From Asparagopsis taxiformis (taxonomy: Eukaryota > Rhodophyta > Florideophyceae > Bonnemaisoniales > Bonnemaisoniaceae): a DNA stretch of 64,000 bases. The notes under the pieces were generated by a model, which saw only the letters and a list, made by a program, of their open reading frames with translations, ran no database searches and was not told the origin of the DNA. Numbering within the stretch: the first letter of the stretch is position 1; each line of letters opens with the position of its first letter. This document shows positions 1-10,102 of this stretch, piece by piece. A program made the position numbers and the translations under genes. The stretch spans positions 124,001 to 188,000 of the forward strand of contig JALQPE010001977.1 of NCBI GenBank assembly GCA_030407315.1. Reading direction: 5' to 3'.

Positions 1-1770
1 ACTAATATCTTCGGGAATGATTGCGTAGGAGAGAGAACATGACGCACCCATATGATATTCGGTTAGCCAAGCGGGGTCACCTTCAATGCGATGCGACTGC
101 ACATCGAGATACATATTACTGAGAAGGGTACCCACACCATTGGCCTTTACGTTTGCAGAAATAAGCGCCATATGAAGCTCTTGCAGACAGACAAACTCGG
201 AACGTTCTAGATCATTATTATGGTTGAGCTGCTCCTTATGGACTTCGCTACCCTTGTGGACTTTGCTATAGTGAGCCAAGACATCTTCCAGAGAGCGGAG
301 ACCCTTTTTGACATGTGTGCGAGGAATGGTTTGATATTCGTTGCGCAGTACTTCCTGGAAAAGGCCTTGATACTGTGCAGAAGCAGTCATTTCCTTTGTG
401 TCGCGAAAGAATGTGTTTCTGGACACAGAGCAAGCGGTTTTGAGTGCAATATGCATCTGGACGTTGGAATCTTGCAGAAGGACTTGTGAATAGATAGGGA
501 TATCTGTGCGGATATTGCGAATTGCAAGTGTGTTCATGACGGTGCGAGTGTCCTGAAACGAGGGATCTTCTCCGGTTGACGGAGAAATGAGAAAGAAGAC
601 GGCATCTGCAGAATTGATGCGGGCGCGATGGAGGTCAAACTCATTGCGAACCGAACCGATAAGAAACTGAAGACGTGATTGCAAAAACTGGTTCTTTGCG
701 ATGTGATGAAACCATTCTCTGTCTGTCCATTTAGGATCTTCAACGAGCACAACGACTTTTGCATTGACATTGCTATGGCGTATGTCTGCGTAGAATTCGG
801 AAACAAAATGGACGAGATCTGTAACCGTTGGGGTCCCAGCGACGATGACATGGCGAGTGTCAGCGCGCTTGACAAAGGTACCTGAGCCGCGTGAGTTTTG
901 AGAGCGCTCAACGATTTCGGAAATGGCGGAGGTGAAAATGACGATGCCAACGATGATCATGAAAAAGGTGAAAAAACGGCCCTGCACAGTGGAGGGCGAA
1001 AAGTCTCCATAGCCAACAGTGGAGAGTGTTACGATTACAAAATAGCAGCTGTTGAAAAAGTTCCAATCGGAAAATTGGAACCAGCGCTGACGAAATTCGG
1101 GGGTGAGGAGATCTCCAGGGATCTCCAGCAATTGGATGCCGGCGGCGAGGGTGTAGAACAAGGTGAGACAGAGGAAGGACAATCGAATGAGCAGACGTTC
1201 CTGACTGAAAGACGCGACGTACACACGACGTTCCAGCCTGCTGTAGGCGCGATAGGCCGGTATGGAGCGGAGGAAGGAGTAATTGAGATAGTCTGCGGGG
1301 CCGTTTGCCATGAAAAGGGAGGGGAAGGACATGGCTTCCAGGAAGGAGGAGATGGTGAACATCGCACTGACAGCGGATTCGACATACCAAATGCGGAGGA
1401 TGAGATCAATGGAGAAGAGGGTTGCGAGGGATCGTTGGATGATGTAGACAGTGACGGAGACGTTTTGATGGTATGTACCGACGATATATGTGATGCAGAC
1501 GACGAGATTTGCGGAGAGTCGCATGAGTTCTACGTAGTAGAAAAGGTTTGTATCACGGTATCGGGATAGAAAGGCATTGTGGAGAACGACGAGAGAGTAC
1601 TTGCTTCTACGAAAGGCATTTTTGGATCGTCGGCGGGCGCTGTTGCGACGAAAGAGGTCTCGAAAGACGGAGAAGAATATGAGACCGACGTAAGTTAACA
1701 GGCCAGTGTATGTAGCGCGAGCGATAAATGCCCAGAGGACATCGTCCTTGCGCTCGAAGACGGGATCCAT
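1..1770 (-). CDS. BK/Slo-type Ca2+-activated potassium channel (partial, C-terminus off the left edge)
   Basis: Reading the minus strand from an ATG at 1770 gives 590 uninterrupted codons that run off position 1. The N-terminus holds about six to seven hydrophobic segments, including an extra first one as in BK channels and an arginine-bearing S4-like stretch. The pore helix is followed by the K+ selectivity filter TVGYGD (about 1003-1024) and a strong S6. Next comes an RCK domain opening with a beta-strand (HVIVAG) and containing the strings NTLAIRNIR and IPIYSQVLLQDS, typical of Slo RCK1. An in-frame stop lies upstream of the ATG with no other ATG between. Known role of the family: K+ efflux gated by voltage and Ca2+ in the plasma or an internal membrane. 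The second RCK domain and any Ca2+ bowl lie outside the window, so Ca2+ gating is inferred from family only. Confidence 0.88.
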   Translation of the reverse strand, partial: MDPVFERKDDVLWAFIARATYTGLLTYVGLIFFSVFRDLFRRNSARRRSKNAFRRSKYSLVVLHNAFLSRYRDTNLFYYVELMRLSANLVVCITYIVGTYHQNVSVTVYIIQRSLATLFSIDLILRIWYVESAVSAMFTISSFLEAMSFPSLFMANGPADYLNYSFLRSIPAYRAYSRLERRVYVASFSQERLLIRLSFLCLTLFYTLAAGIQLLEIPGDLLTPEFRQRWFQFSDWNFFNSCYFVIVTLSTVGYGDFSPSTVQGRFFTFFMIIVGIVIFTSAISEIVERSQNSRGSGTFVKRADTRHVIVAGTPTVTDLVHFVSEFYADIRHSNVNAKVVVLVEDPKWTDREWFHHIAKNQFLQSRLQFLIGSVRNEFDLHRARINSADAVFFLISPSTGEDPSFQDTRTVMNTLAIRNIRTDIPIYSQVLLQDSNVQMHIALKTACSVSRNTFFRDTKEMTASAQYQGLFQEVLRNEYQTIPRTHVKKGLRSLEDVLAHYSKVHKGSEVHKEQLNHNNDLERSEFVCLQELHMALISANVKANGVGTLLSNMYLDVQSHRIEGDPAWLTEYHMGASCSLSYAIIPEDIS

Positions 1771-1998
1771 GCGGACGGGTACTCGGAGGAGGGCGTGTGG
1801 TTGAGGCTTACGTGTGCGGAACGGGTGGAGGGGGATGTGAGAGGAGAAATATATTGAGATCAGAGTTTTTGAAATTTTGAAGTTTATGTGCTGTCGAATG
1901 CGTGATGCGCTGAAAATTATAACTCGTATCTACAGCGACGCGCCTCTCGCTGCAGCGAGTGACTTACAGGGTGACACGGCGTGCACAGTACAATACAG

Positions 1999-3041
<1,043 letters not shown>

Positions 3042-3378
3042 GGTGTGTTGCGCTAAGGTAACCGGGCGTGGACAAATAATTGGTCGTCTGTAAAGGCGTT
3101 GCAACTTGCACTGCGGTGACGATATCCTCCGCTTCCATTGGCCTTGTGACCGACTTGTTGGTTGGAAGGCAATCATGTCAAATTTCTTTCCAAATTCATT
3201 TTGTTTTGGAATGTTTTGAAAATGTTTTAGATCCATTCAAATTTTGGCACAACTCCCGATTTCCCACGTTTTAAATTGACTGGCGTCGGATGCAATCCCT
3301 TCTTCATCGTGGTGTGAAATCTTCGCTGTCTTTGCTTTCGCCCATCTTCGTGCTTTTCGAGCCAATTCCTCTCGCAAA
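3042..3378. promoter_or_regulatory. Divergent intergenic region, proteasome beta5 / Yip1
   Basis: 337 bp between two head-to-head genes, so it must hold both promoters. AT content rises around 3180-3250 and the right half is pyrimidine-rich, as expected for 5' leaders. I see no clear TATA box or named motif. Confidence 0.4.
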
Positions 3379-4053
3379 ATGTCGGGTGCACCCTTCCCAA
3401 ATTCAAGCATGGGAGCTCAACAGGGCTTCTATCAATCGAGTTACGCACCTGCACCATCGTCTGGGGCAACAATGGACAATAACGATCAGCAATACTACAT
3501 GCCGCCACCCATGCAATCCGCCACATCTTTCGAAGATGAACCACCCCTTCTCGAAGAGCTTGGCATAAATGTATCGGCTGTAATTGCCAAACTTCGCACA
3601 GTTGCAAACCCTTTATCTAACATTGACTCGACATTTTCCGATGAGGCTGACATGACCGGCCCAGTAACACTATGCCTGCTTTTGGGCTTTCTACTCCTAT
3701 TCCAGGCTAAGGTTCAATTTGGCGCCATCTATGGACAAGCAATTGGCGGTTGCATCGCGGTTTATTTCTTGTTCAACTTGATGTCAGAACGTGGAATCGA
3801 TCTGTATCGCTCCACAAGCATCCTTGGCTACTCACTGCTTCCGATGGTAATTCTATCCTTTTTCGCGATATTCAAATCGTTGAAGACAATGAGAGTATTC
3901 ACGATCATTCTAGGAGGCGGGTGTATATTCTGGAGCACGACGACGGCCACCAAAATTTTTGTGGCAGTTCTGGCACTGAACAATCAATTCTGGCTGGTAT
4001 GGTATCCGCTAGCGCTGCTATACACGTCGTTTGCATTCATAACAGTTTTCTAA
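3379..4053 (+). CDS. Yip1-domain Golgi/ER membrane protein (YIPF5/YIP1-like)
   Basis: A 224-aa intronless gene. The first ~85 residues are polar and rich in Ser, Pro, Gln and Tyr. They are followed by the motif LLEELGIN and then five closely spaced hydrophobic segments filling residues ~95-224, the usual Yip1 topology with a cytosolic N-terminus. The segment DMTGPVTLCLLLG matches the Yip1 signature in which D and GP precede the first membrane span. Family members bind Rab GTPases and act in ER-to-Golgi vesicle traffic. The length matches the family. It is convergent with the RimM gene; the two stops are only 7 bp apart. YIPF5 versus YIPF7 cannot be told apart from sequence reading. Confidence 0.85.
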   Translation: MSGAPFPNSSMGAQQGFYQSSYAPAPSSGATMDNNDQQYYMPPPMQSATSFEDEPPLLEELGINVSAVIAKLRTVANPLSNIDSTFSDEADMTGPVTLCLLLGFLLLFQAKVQFGAIYGQAIGGCIAVYFLFNLMSERGIDLYRSTSILGYSLLPMVILSFFAIFKSLKTMRVFTIILGGGCIFWSTTTATKIFVAVLALNNQFWLVWYPLALLYTSFAFITVF

Positions 4054-4060
4054 AAACCAT

Positions 4061-4924
4061 TTACTGGCGTGCGGGCATGAGCAGACCGCGTGGGGGACGT
4101 TTACGTTCTTTTCTATTCACAACGGTCGCGCTTAGTAAACCGGGTGGTGGATCGATCGTGACGCGTTTACCGCGTGCATCTACCAACGGTACTATCTGTT
4201 TCACAAACGGGACAAGCGCGCGCTCGGCGTCATCTGGCACGTCGCTCAGCTCTGCGCCAGTCTCAGCGTCGAAGAGCGCAATTTCTAGAACGTCATTAGC
4301 AACAGCGACGCTGGCCGATCCGGCTCCCGAGGCTGCGCAGAGTTCTGCGCGTGTTATGACGCGCGTGACCATGCCGATCGCAGGGCCTGTTTTCACGTCG
4401 GGGCGCTGCTTCTTCGCGGACAATTGGGTGGAATGGTCGTGAGGAAGGGTGAATACGAGCGACCCGACCAGTTGTGCCACCATGTACTCGCCGCGAGACA
4501 GCGATGGACGGTCAGATTCTCGGACGTAAATTCTGGAGCCTAGTAGTTTTCGCGCTGTTTCAGGATTATCTATTGCGTTGACAGAGATGATCCAGTGGTT
4601 GGGCTGACTGGCGGGACGACCGGGTCCGACTTTGGCTGGGCGTGGATACAATCGGCCAGGTAAGAGGAGGTAGCGTTGGGTGGACAGCGCTTTGGGACCG
4701 AGACGTTGGGTTGCAAAGTCACCGGCGGCGCGCGCCTTGAACTCACCACGAACTCCATGCGTAGATGTCAATGTTGCTATGTGGAGGAAACCGTGCTGTT
4801 CTGGCGGATGAGTATGCTCAGAGTCTGGGCGATTGTGACGACGAGCAGACATGAGCGGCGCATTGGGTGCAGTGGGGCAGCGATGGAAAGGTGTCGACAA
4901 AGCAAGAAAGGCTGGAGCGAACAT
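4061..4924 (-). CDS. RimM-type ribosome maturation factor, probably plastid-targeted
   Basis: 287 aa from the first true ATG at 4924. The first ~55 residues (Met-Phe-Ala-Pro, few acids, Ser/Arg/Pro) look like an organelle transit peptide. The body has the RimM N-terminal barrel beginning HIATLTSTHGVRGEFKA, then NPETARKLLGSRIYVRESDRP, and a PRC-barrel part ending LVPFVKQIVPLVDARGKRVT, which matches the bacterial C-terminus closely. RimM binds ribosomal protein uS19 and helps 16S rRNA processing of the 30S subunit. Bacterial RimM is ~170-180 aa; the excess here is the transit region, an insertion around the central linker and a basic tail. Plastid rather than mitochondrial location is inferred. 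Confidence 0.85.
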   Translation of the reverse strand: MFAPAFLALSTPFHRCPTAPNAPLMSARRHNRPDSEHTHPPEQHGFLHIATLTSTHGVRGEFKARAAGDFATQRLGPKALSTQRYLLLPGRLYPRPAKVGPGRPASQPNHWIISVNAIDNPETARKLLGSRIYVRESDRPSLSRGEYMVAQLVGSLVFTLPHDHSTQLSAKKQRPDVKTGPAIGMVTRVITRAELCAASGAGSASVAVANDVLEIALFDAETGAELSDVPDDAERALVPFVKQIVPLVDARGKRVTIDPPPGLLSATVVNRKERKRPPRGLLMPARQ

Positions 4925-5342
4925 TGTGGCAGAGTCGAGTGGAGAAATAAAGGCATGTAGCAAGTGAGTAAAGCGGATGATGGTTTCTACGAATGGGTTG
5001 AATTCAGCTCAGCGTTGGGCTGCAGCGCAAATTGACTGCGTCCAAGCGCCTGACAGTAGGGACAGGCTGGCACGTTTATTTTTGATAATTTAACGGGCGC
5101 CGCTGTCGGCAACAATACATAACTAATTTTCGGGCCGACACACTCCGCTTGTGTGCACCTTCATTCGACTTGCAACTTTCTTCACCAACTCGCTCCTTCC
5201 TTTCCCCCGCACGACATTTTGTTCTGCAACCGCGTGGCCACACCAACGGTTGATGATCAGCCAGCCACATTCCGCGCCAACACCTCCCGCCCACCTCGCT
5301 CCACTGTCTCCGCCAGCCTCCGCACCCGCACCCCTTCGCACC
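4925..5342. promoter_or_regulatory. Divergent intergenic region, RimM / protein kinase
   Basis: 418 bp between head-to-head genes. The right third is strongly pyrimidine-rich (CT/CA runs), probably the kinase 5' leader. The frame is open from 5151 in phase with the kinase, but that part lacks kinase-like sequence, so I treat it as leader. Confidence 0.4.
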
Positions 5343-6614
5343 ATGGGCTCCCGCGTCGGCCCGTACGTCGTCACAAGCACGCTCGGACAAGGAACCTTTG
5401 GCAAGGTCAAGCTCGCCCAGCACCAGGACTCGGGCATCGAGTATGCTATCAAGATTCTCGACAAGTCTGACATCAAGGCCAATGAACTCACCGTCAATGT
5501 GCGTCGCGAGATCGCCATCATGAAGGCGCTCAATCACAAGAATATTGTCAATCTTCGCGAAGTGCTCTCCTCCAAGTCCAAACTCTACATCGTTATGGAC
5601 CTCGTGCGCGGCGGCGAGCTCTTTGAACAGATCGAGCGTCGTGGCGAGCTCGACGAAAAGCTCGCCAGAAAGTACTTTCAACAGCTCATTGATGGTATAG
5701 ATTATTGCCATCGAAGGGGCGTTTGTCATCGCGATCTTAAACCTGAAAATTTGCTCGTGGATGAAAAAGGCACTTTGAAGATAACCGATTTTGGTGTCTC
5801 GTCCATGAAGGTCGGCGTTTCTGGCAGTGACCTCCTCTACACAGCCTGCGGAACGCCGTATTATTGCGCCCCGGAGATTATCAACGGCGCAGAGGAAGGC
5901 TATTCCGGCGTTAAAATTGACGCCTGGTCATGTGGAATCATTCTCTTCCTGCTGCTCACCGGAACGCTTCCCTTCCAAAACGAGGACATGACGCAGCTGT
6001 ATGAACAAATCAATCGATGCGTTGTCGAGTATCCCTCGTGGATGCCCGTGGAAGCGCGCGACCTCATCTCCCATCTTCTCGAAAAGGACCCAGACCGTCG
6101 TTATTCGCTTGAAGATGTCAAGACGCACCCTTGGTTCCTTGTAGACTACGAAGCAGAAATAGACGCCCATAGACGCTCCGCAGAAGCTCCACGCCCCAAT
6201 AACTCCTCCGGTTCTTCGCGCGGCTCTGCTAACAAAAATGGTCGCGTCAACTCGCGCGGCTCCAAATCTCGCGAACGCATGGAGCGTGGACGACGCTCCG
6301 CAGACGCAGACCTGCCCTCCCAAGCACACCCAGCACCAGAACCAGAACCGGCACCCGTTCTCAAAGATATTGTCTCCGAATTCAAAGACAGACCCCTCGA
6401 CGACCTGATTCGCGCCGCACTTCCGGGTAAACCTGCAAAGAAAATCGATGAGGTCGTTAGCAAGCTCTCCGATCGAGATATTGATTGTGCAGAAGATATT
6501 CAATTCCTCGCCTCAACACTCAAGGCGCCGGAAAAACTGACCAAATGGCTCGCAGATGAAAGTCAGCTGCCGTCCGTCACCTGTATGCGTATTTCTGGTT
6601 TCTTCTTTGAGTAA
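5343..6614 (+). CDS. Ser/Thr protein kinase, CAMK group (SNF1/CIPK-like)
   Basis: 423 aa from the ATG at 5343, which sits in a CACC-ATGG context and directly precedes GPYVVTSTLGQGTFGKV. All kinase landmarks are present: the glycine loop GQGTFGKV, catalytic Lys in YAIKILDK, HRDLKPENLL, DFGVSS, and ACGTPYYCAPE. The domain ends near HPWFL (~residue 265). This pattern is closest to plant SnRK3/CIPK and SNF1 kinases. A Ser/Arg-rich linker follows, then an ~85-residue helical tail starting VLKDIVSEF. I do not see a CIPK NAF motif, so calcineurin-B-like binding is not supported. An upstream in-frame extension to 5151 is possible but looks like leader. It is a signalling kinase of unknown target. Confidence 0.85.
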   Translation: MGSRVGPYVVTSTLGQGTFGKVKLAQHQDSGIEYAIKILDKSDIKANELTVNVRREIAIMKALNHKNIVNLREVLSSKSKLYIVMDLVRGGELFEQIERRGELDEKLARKYFQQLIDGIDYCHRRGVCHRDLKPENLLVDEKGTLKITDFGVSSMKVGVSGSDLLYTACGTPYYCAPEIINGAEEGYSGVKIDAWSCGIILFLLLTGTLPFQNEDMTQLYEQINRCVVEYPSWMPVEARDLISHLLEKDPDRRYSLEDVKTHPWFLVDYEAEIDAHRRSAEAPRPNNSSGSSRGSANKNGRVNSRGSKSRERMERGRRSADADLPSQAHPAPEPEPAPVLKDIVSEFKDRPLDDLIRAALPGKPAKKIDEVVSKLSDRDIDCAEDIQFLASTLKAPEKLTKWLADESQLPSVTCMRISGFFFE

Positions 6615-7327
6615 CTCGAAGCGCGCTGCATCACCGCATTTTATGTCCGTCTAGGATAACTTCCGGTTTGTATCATTTCGCTATTGCCGTCGGTGCGAGC
6701 GATGCCTCGTCCACGGCTTCCGCGCACCATTCTGCATCACATTACTTGTCTGTCACACCTAGAACCAACCTTGCAGCTTCTAGATCCGGAAAGAAACTTG
6801 TGTTGACTATTGCTCAGTGTGTGTCACGACATCCTGCTTCATGTCGTCCTTTATCCGCTTTGCAACATGCGGATTTGGTCACGGCCTCACAAATCTGCCA
6901 ACTTTGCTATAGTACTTTTCTAAATTACACGTCTCCCTCGTCAAAACTCGGTGCCTTTTGCTCGCGGAGGAAGGCGCCCTACCCTTATGGTTATGTAAAG
7001 AAAATTCCCACCCAGCAAACAGACATTCGGCACAGCGACTGCCATTTATGTATGCTGTATTGATTACTTATCACATTTGATTTATTCGCTCGCTGCTTGT
7101 GTACCGCACTCATAGCTTTGATTGTTGTCTCGAATACAATCGTTCTACGTCTCCTCCATTGGGAACTGCAGCTTTCTCCATGCGCTGGCAAACGCGCCGG
7201 AGCGTTGTCGCCCAGCAGGCAGACTTTCGGCTCAGCGATTGCTGCTTTTGAAAGATGTATTGATTACTTTATCACACTTCATTCATCCTCTGGCTATTAT
7301 AAAAATACTTGGCAACTGTGACGACCA
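6615..7327. other. 713-bp gap between convergent genes with two diverged direct copies
   Basis: No gene recognised. The stretches 7010-7084 and 7209-7285 are diverged direct copies: both read CCCAGCA-GCAGAC-TTCGG-C-CAGCGA-TGC, then TGTATTGATTACTT and ATCACA-TT-ATT. Upstream of each there is weaker similarity (GGCAAACGCGCC-like). It may be an old tandem duplication. Confidence 0.55.
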
Positions 7328-9391
7328 CTATCTTGAATACTCTCCGGCCGAAATCCTCGACACCATCCGAACAAGCCATGAATGTGATGACATGAACGAA
7401 ACAATGGACCACTTTCTGCCAAGCGAGTGCAATGCCCGAACAGGCGACAGCAGCGCGTGTGCAACCTTTGGTTTCAGCACAGCGGTGTATGTACTTGTTC
7501 TAAATCCATCAATAGCGATGTCACCGTGCATCGTATGTGGATTGAACAAACCTCTTGCTTCCACGACTTCAATCAATCGTACTCTGGACATAGATCCATC
7601 TTCCAATTGCAACGAATCACTAGTGGTGATTCGTTTCCCAACTACAAGTCCCTGTGATGAATACAGATAGTGCGTATTCGAGACAGTCAATTTTCTACCG
7701 TTCTCCACCGTAAACCGTAAGAACAGCGTCCTGATGCTGTGATCCGAGTGGCTAAAGTCGATCACCTCGGAATACTTTCCTTCTCCAACCATCACTCGGT
7801 CACCTACTTGCAGTTCGTCCACACGAATCTGCTGCCCATTCGATAACCTAGCCATGGCTGAGGCTGGGAAACAAGTTGAACTCGAATCGGGGGTTGGCGT
7901 TGCGACGACAGAGGGAGAGGCAGATAAACTCGGTGAGTTCATTACCGCTGTCATTGGAGGTGATGACGAGTTGATTTGTAGCACGGTCATTTGCGGCGCA
8001 TTGGTAGTTTCCAATGTTGTGTTTGGAAACAAAATCACAGATGTATTTGTAGATTCGTTTCCAGTCGGATTGACCAAAGGCGAGTACGACGGCGACAATG
8101 TTGCATTTGGAGTCTGACTAACCGAAGGCGAGAGGGATACATTTGTTGTCTGGCTTTCAGTAGCAATCAACGTAACGTTTCTGCTTCCCGTCGTACTGCT
8201 CACTGTCGCTGTCGGTGATGGACTCGGCGATGGTGTGGATGAGCTTGACAGTGCGGGGGAATTCGAGGCCGATGGGGAGGGAGTCGGCTTGATCGAAGGG
8301 GTGCTTGTTGGGGAGATTGTCGGTGACGAGCTCGCCGAAACGCTCGGAGTCCAGGTGATTGACGGACTTGGAGTCGCAGATGCTGATGGACTCGGCGTCG
8401 AGCTCTGCGGCTTATTCGGGGCCCTAGTCTTGGAAGGACTGGGAGTGGAAGACATGGACGGATTTGGAGTCGATGTCTTCGATGGAGTGGGAGCTGGTGA
8501 CTTTGATGGTGTCGGAGTCGATGTCTTCGATGGAGTGGGAGCTGGCGACTTTGATGGTGTCGGAGTCGATGTCTTCGATGGAGTGGGAGCTAGCGACTTT
8601 GACGGTGTCGGAGTCGATGTCTTCGACGGGGTAGGTGCGGAAGATTTTGACGGTGTAGCTGTCAAAGTTGCAGACGGCGTGCCAGATGGGCTCGGTGATT
8701 GGCTCGGTGAAGCACTGGGAGAAAGCGAAGTGGACGGAGTTGCAGATGGCGTTGGAGTTACAGACGGGGACGGAGAGGGTGAGGGCGAACTCCAATGTCC
8801 ACTGTATGCACATGTTTTCTCATCATCGTGGAGAAGCATTACCTTTGGGAAACCAGAAAATGGCACACGAATGACTTGTCCAAACGCCGCACTATCCGAA
8901 GTGAACAAAACGGGAGCCTTTGCGGATAAGGATGTAGCACCACAGTTTCGTCCCAAAGTCTCTGTGCCCAGGTAGAAACCATTTACCTTTGCCAGGATTC
9001 TGTCGAGGAGATGCTCATTTTCCTGCGTACCCATTGTAATGTTGAATACGGTGGAAATTTGGTTGGAGGAAAGCTTTTGTCCATATCTAAGTAAGACAGA
9101 GCCTGTAACTCCACACTGAGTGCTATCTTGAAAGATGGTGACGTGCGGAATCTCAACAGAGTCATCACCTCGTAGGATACCGTTAGTCGTATGATCTATG
9201 GTGGTGGGACAGTGACGACCATTGGAGATACCGAGGAAAAGAACGTAGTGACCCACAAAATCATGTGGGCTGAAGGTTCGGCGCGAAGTAGTAGAATCTG
9301 AAAAGCCCTTCCTAGGGTTGACTTCCACCTTTCGCAAAGAACTTGTCGCGGAAAGAAGAAGGGTCATCATAATGACCCATTTGAGAAACAT
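7328..9391 (-). CDS. Secreted protein with Ser/Thr/Pro mucin-like stalk and C-terminal Hedgehog-type Hint domain
   Basis: 687 aa, single exon. Residues 1-20 form a signal peptide (MFLKWVIMMTLLLSATSS). Residues ~40-205 are a globular region with four cysteines that I cannot assign. Residues ~205-500 are a Ser/Thr/Pro stalk with 16-residue repeats of the PTPSK type, then many N-glycosylation sequons. The Hint domain starts at the putative self-cleaving Cys in SSTCFPASAMARLSNG, followed by VDELQVGDRV, a YSEVIDFSH segment and the T..H motif in LTVSNTHYLYS. It ends in FNPHTMHGDIAIDG and STYTAVL, very like Hedgehog Hog domains. About 45 residues follow (HALLSPVRALHSL...), where Hedgehog has its sterol/adduct recognition region. 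By analogy the precursor would cleave itself before the Cys and release the N-terminal part, perhaps with an attached nucleophile. That activity is inferred. Confidence 0.85.
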   Translation of the reverse strand: MFLKWVIMMTLLLSATSSLRKVEVNPRKGFSDSTTSRRTFSPHDFVGHYVLFLGISNGRHCPTTIDHTTNGILRGDDSVEIPHVTIFQDSTQCGVTGSVLLRYGQKLSSNQISTVFNITMGTQENEHLLDRILAKVNGFYLGTETLGRNCGATSLSAKAPVLFTSDSAAFGQVIRVPFSGFPKVMLLHDDEKTCAYSGHWSSPSPSPSPSVTPTPSATPSTSLSPSASPSQSPSPSGTPSATLTATPSKSSAPTPSKTSTPTPSKSLAPTPSKTSTPTPSKSPAPTPSKTSTPTPSKSPAPTPSKTSTPNPSMSSTPSPSKTRAPNKPQSSTPSPSASATPSPSITWTPSVSASSSPTISPTSTPSIKPTPSPSASNSPALSSSSTPSPSPSPTATVSSTTGSRNVTLIATESQTTNVSLSPSVSQTPNATLSPSYSPLVNPTGNESTNTSVILFPNTTLETTNAPQMTVLQINSSSPPMTAVMNSPSLSASPSVVATPTPDSSSTCFPASAMARLSNGQQIRVDELQVGDRVMVGEGKYSEVIDFSHSDHSIRTLFLRFTVENGRKLTVSNTHYLYSSQGLVVGKRITTSDSLQLEDGSMSRVRLIEVVEARGLFNPHTMHGDIAIDGFRTSTYTAVLKPKVAHALLSPVRALHSLGRKWSIVSFMSSHSWLVRMVSRISAGEYSR
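8445..8660 (-). repeat. 48-bp in-frame tandem repeat inside the Hint gene stalk
   Basis: Four to five near-identical 48-bp units (starts near 8469, 8517, 8565 and 8613) encode 16-residue units of alternating PTPSK blocks. Single-base differences between units show that the array is old enough to have diverged. Confidence 0.85.
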
Positions 9392-10102
9392 TTTAAAGAA
9401 TGGATTCGATGTAGGTGCGTGAGTAATGTGCGTTTAGAACCAATCTGTCTGAGTTGGAACGGGGGTGATCAGAAGATTGTGCATGTTTATATGGCGTCTT
9501 GGCAGACTATGTTGATGTGAGCGATTCGTTGTGAGGAGAGGTGCAAATTATGGCGGGGAATATTTTGTATGTTGTCACGAGCTGTGCTTCGTAAGTTACA
9601 CTTTGCATTTCATTGCGTGCATGAGAAAGGCGCACTGCTACTTCATGGCAGTGGGTTCAATGCAAGAGTGGAGAAACGCATTATAAAGAAAAGTTTAGAA
9701 CTCAAAAAATGTGGGGAGAGTGTGCTCACTTGAACAAATTATTTCGTTCTCCGTTCCTGCCGAGTTTGGAGAACCACGGCTTGGCTTCTGCTCACTTGAT
9801 ATCCAGTTGTACACATGCTTTCAAGGCTCTGATGTGGTTTGAGATAATGACAAATATAAACAAATGCTCGAATGTTCACGAGACGTCAAACGGGATGAAG
9901 CAGTTGATAGTCAATTTCTCACTGAGCTGGGCTTTAAAAGAACACCTGAATCCTTTTCCATATCTTGACTGCAAAACCGCAAAATTCCTGTCAAAAATGA
10001 ATCATAATCGAAACAACGGCGAACCCAAAGGTGGTAATCGACTGTACTCCGCATTAACCCGATTGTTTCCGAATCCACTTCGCTAGTCTGGTACTGTTGA
10101 AC
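9392..10102. other. 711-bp divergent intergenic region
   Basis: It lies between the Hint gene (minus) and the bL25 gene (plus). It is AT-richer than its surroundings, with short open frames but nothing family-like. It holds the promoters of both genes; no clear motif seen. Confidence 0.4.

Noticed and set aside
898..1569. Plus-strand 223-codon ORF
   Set aside because: Antisense shadow of the K+ channel, whose minus-strand reading has the selectivity filter and RCK motifs.
8235..8975. Plus-strand ORF with DFDGVGVDVFDG repeats
   Set aside because: Mirror of the tandem repeat encoding the Ser/Thr/Pro stalk of the Hint protein on the other strand.
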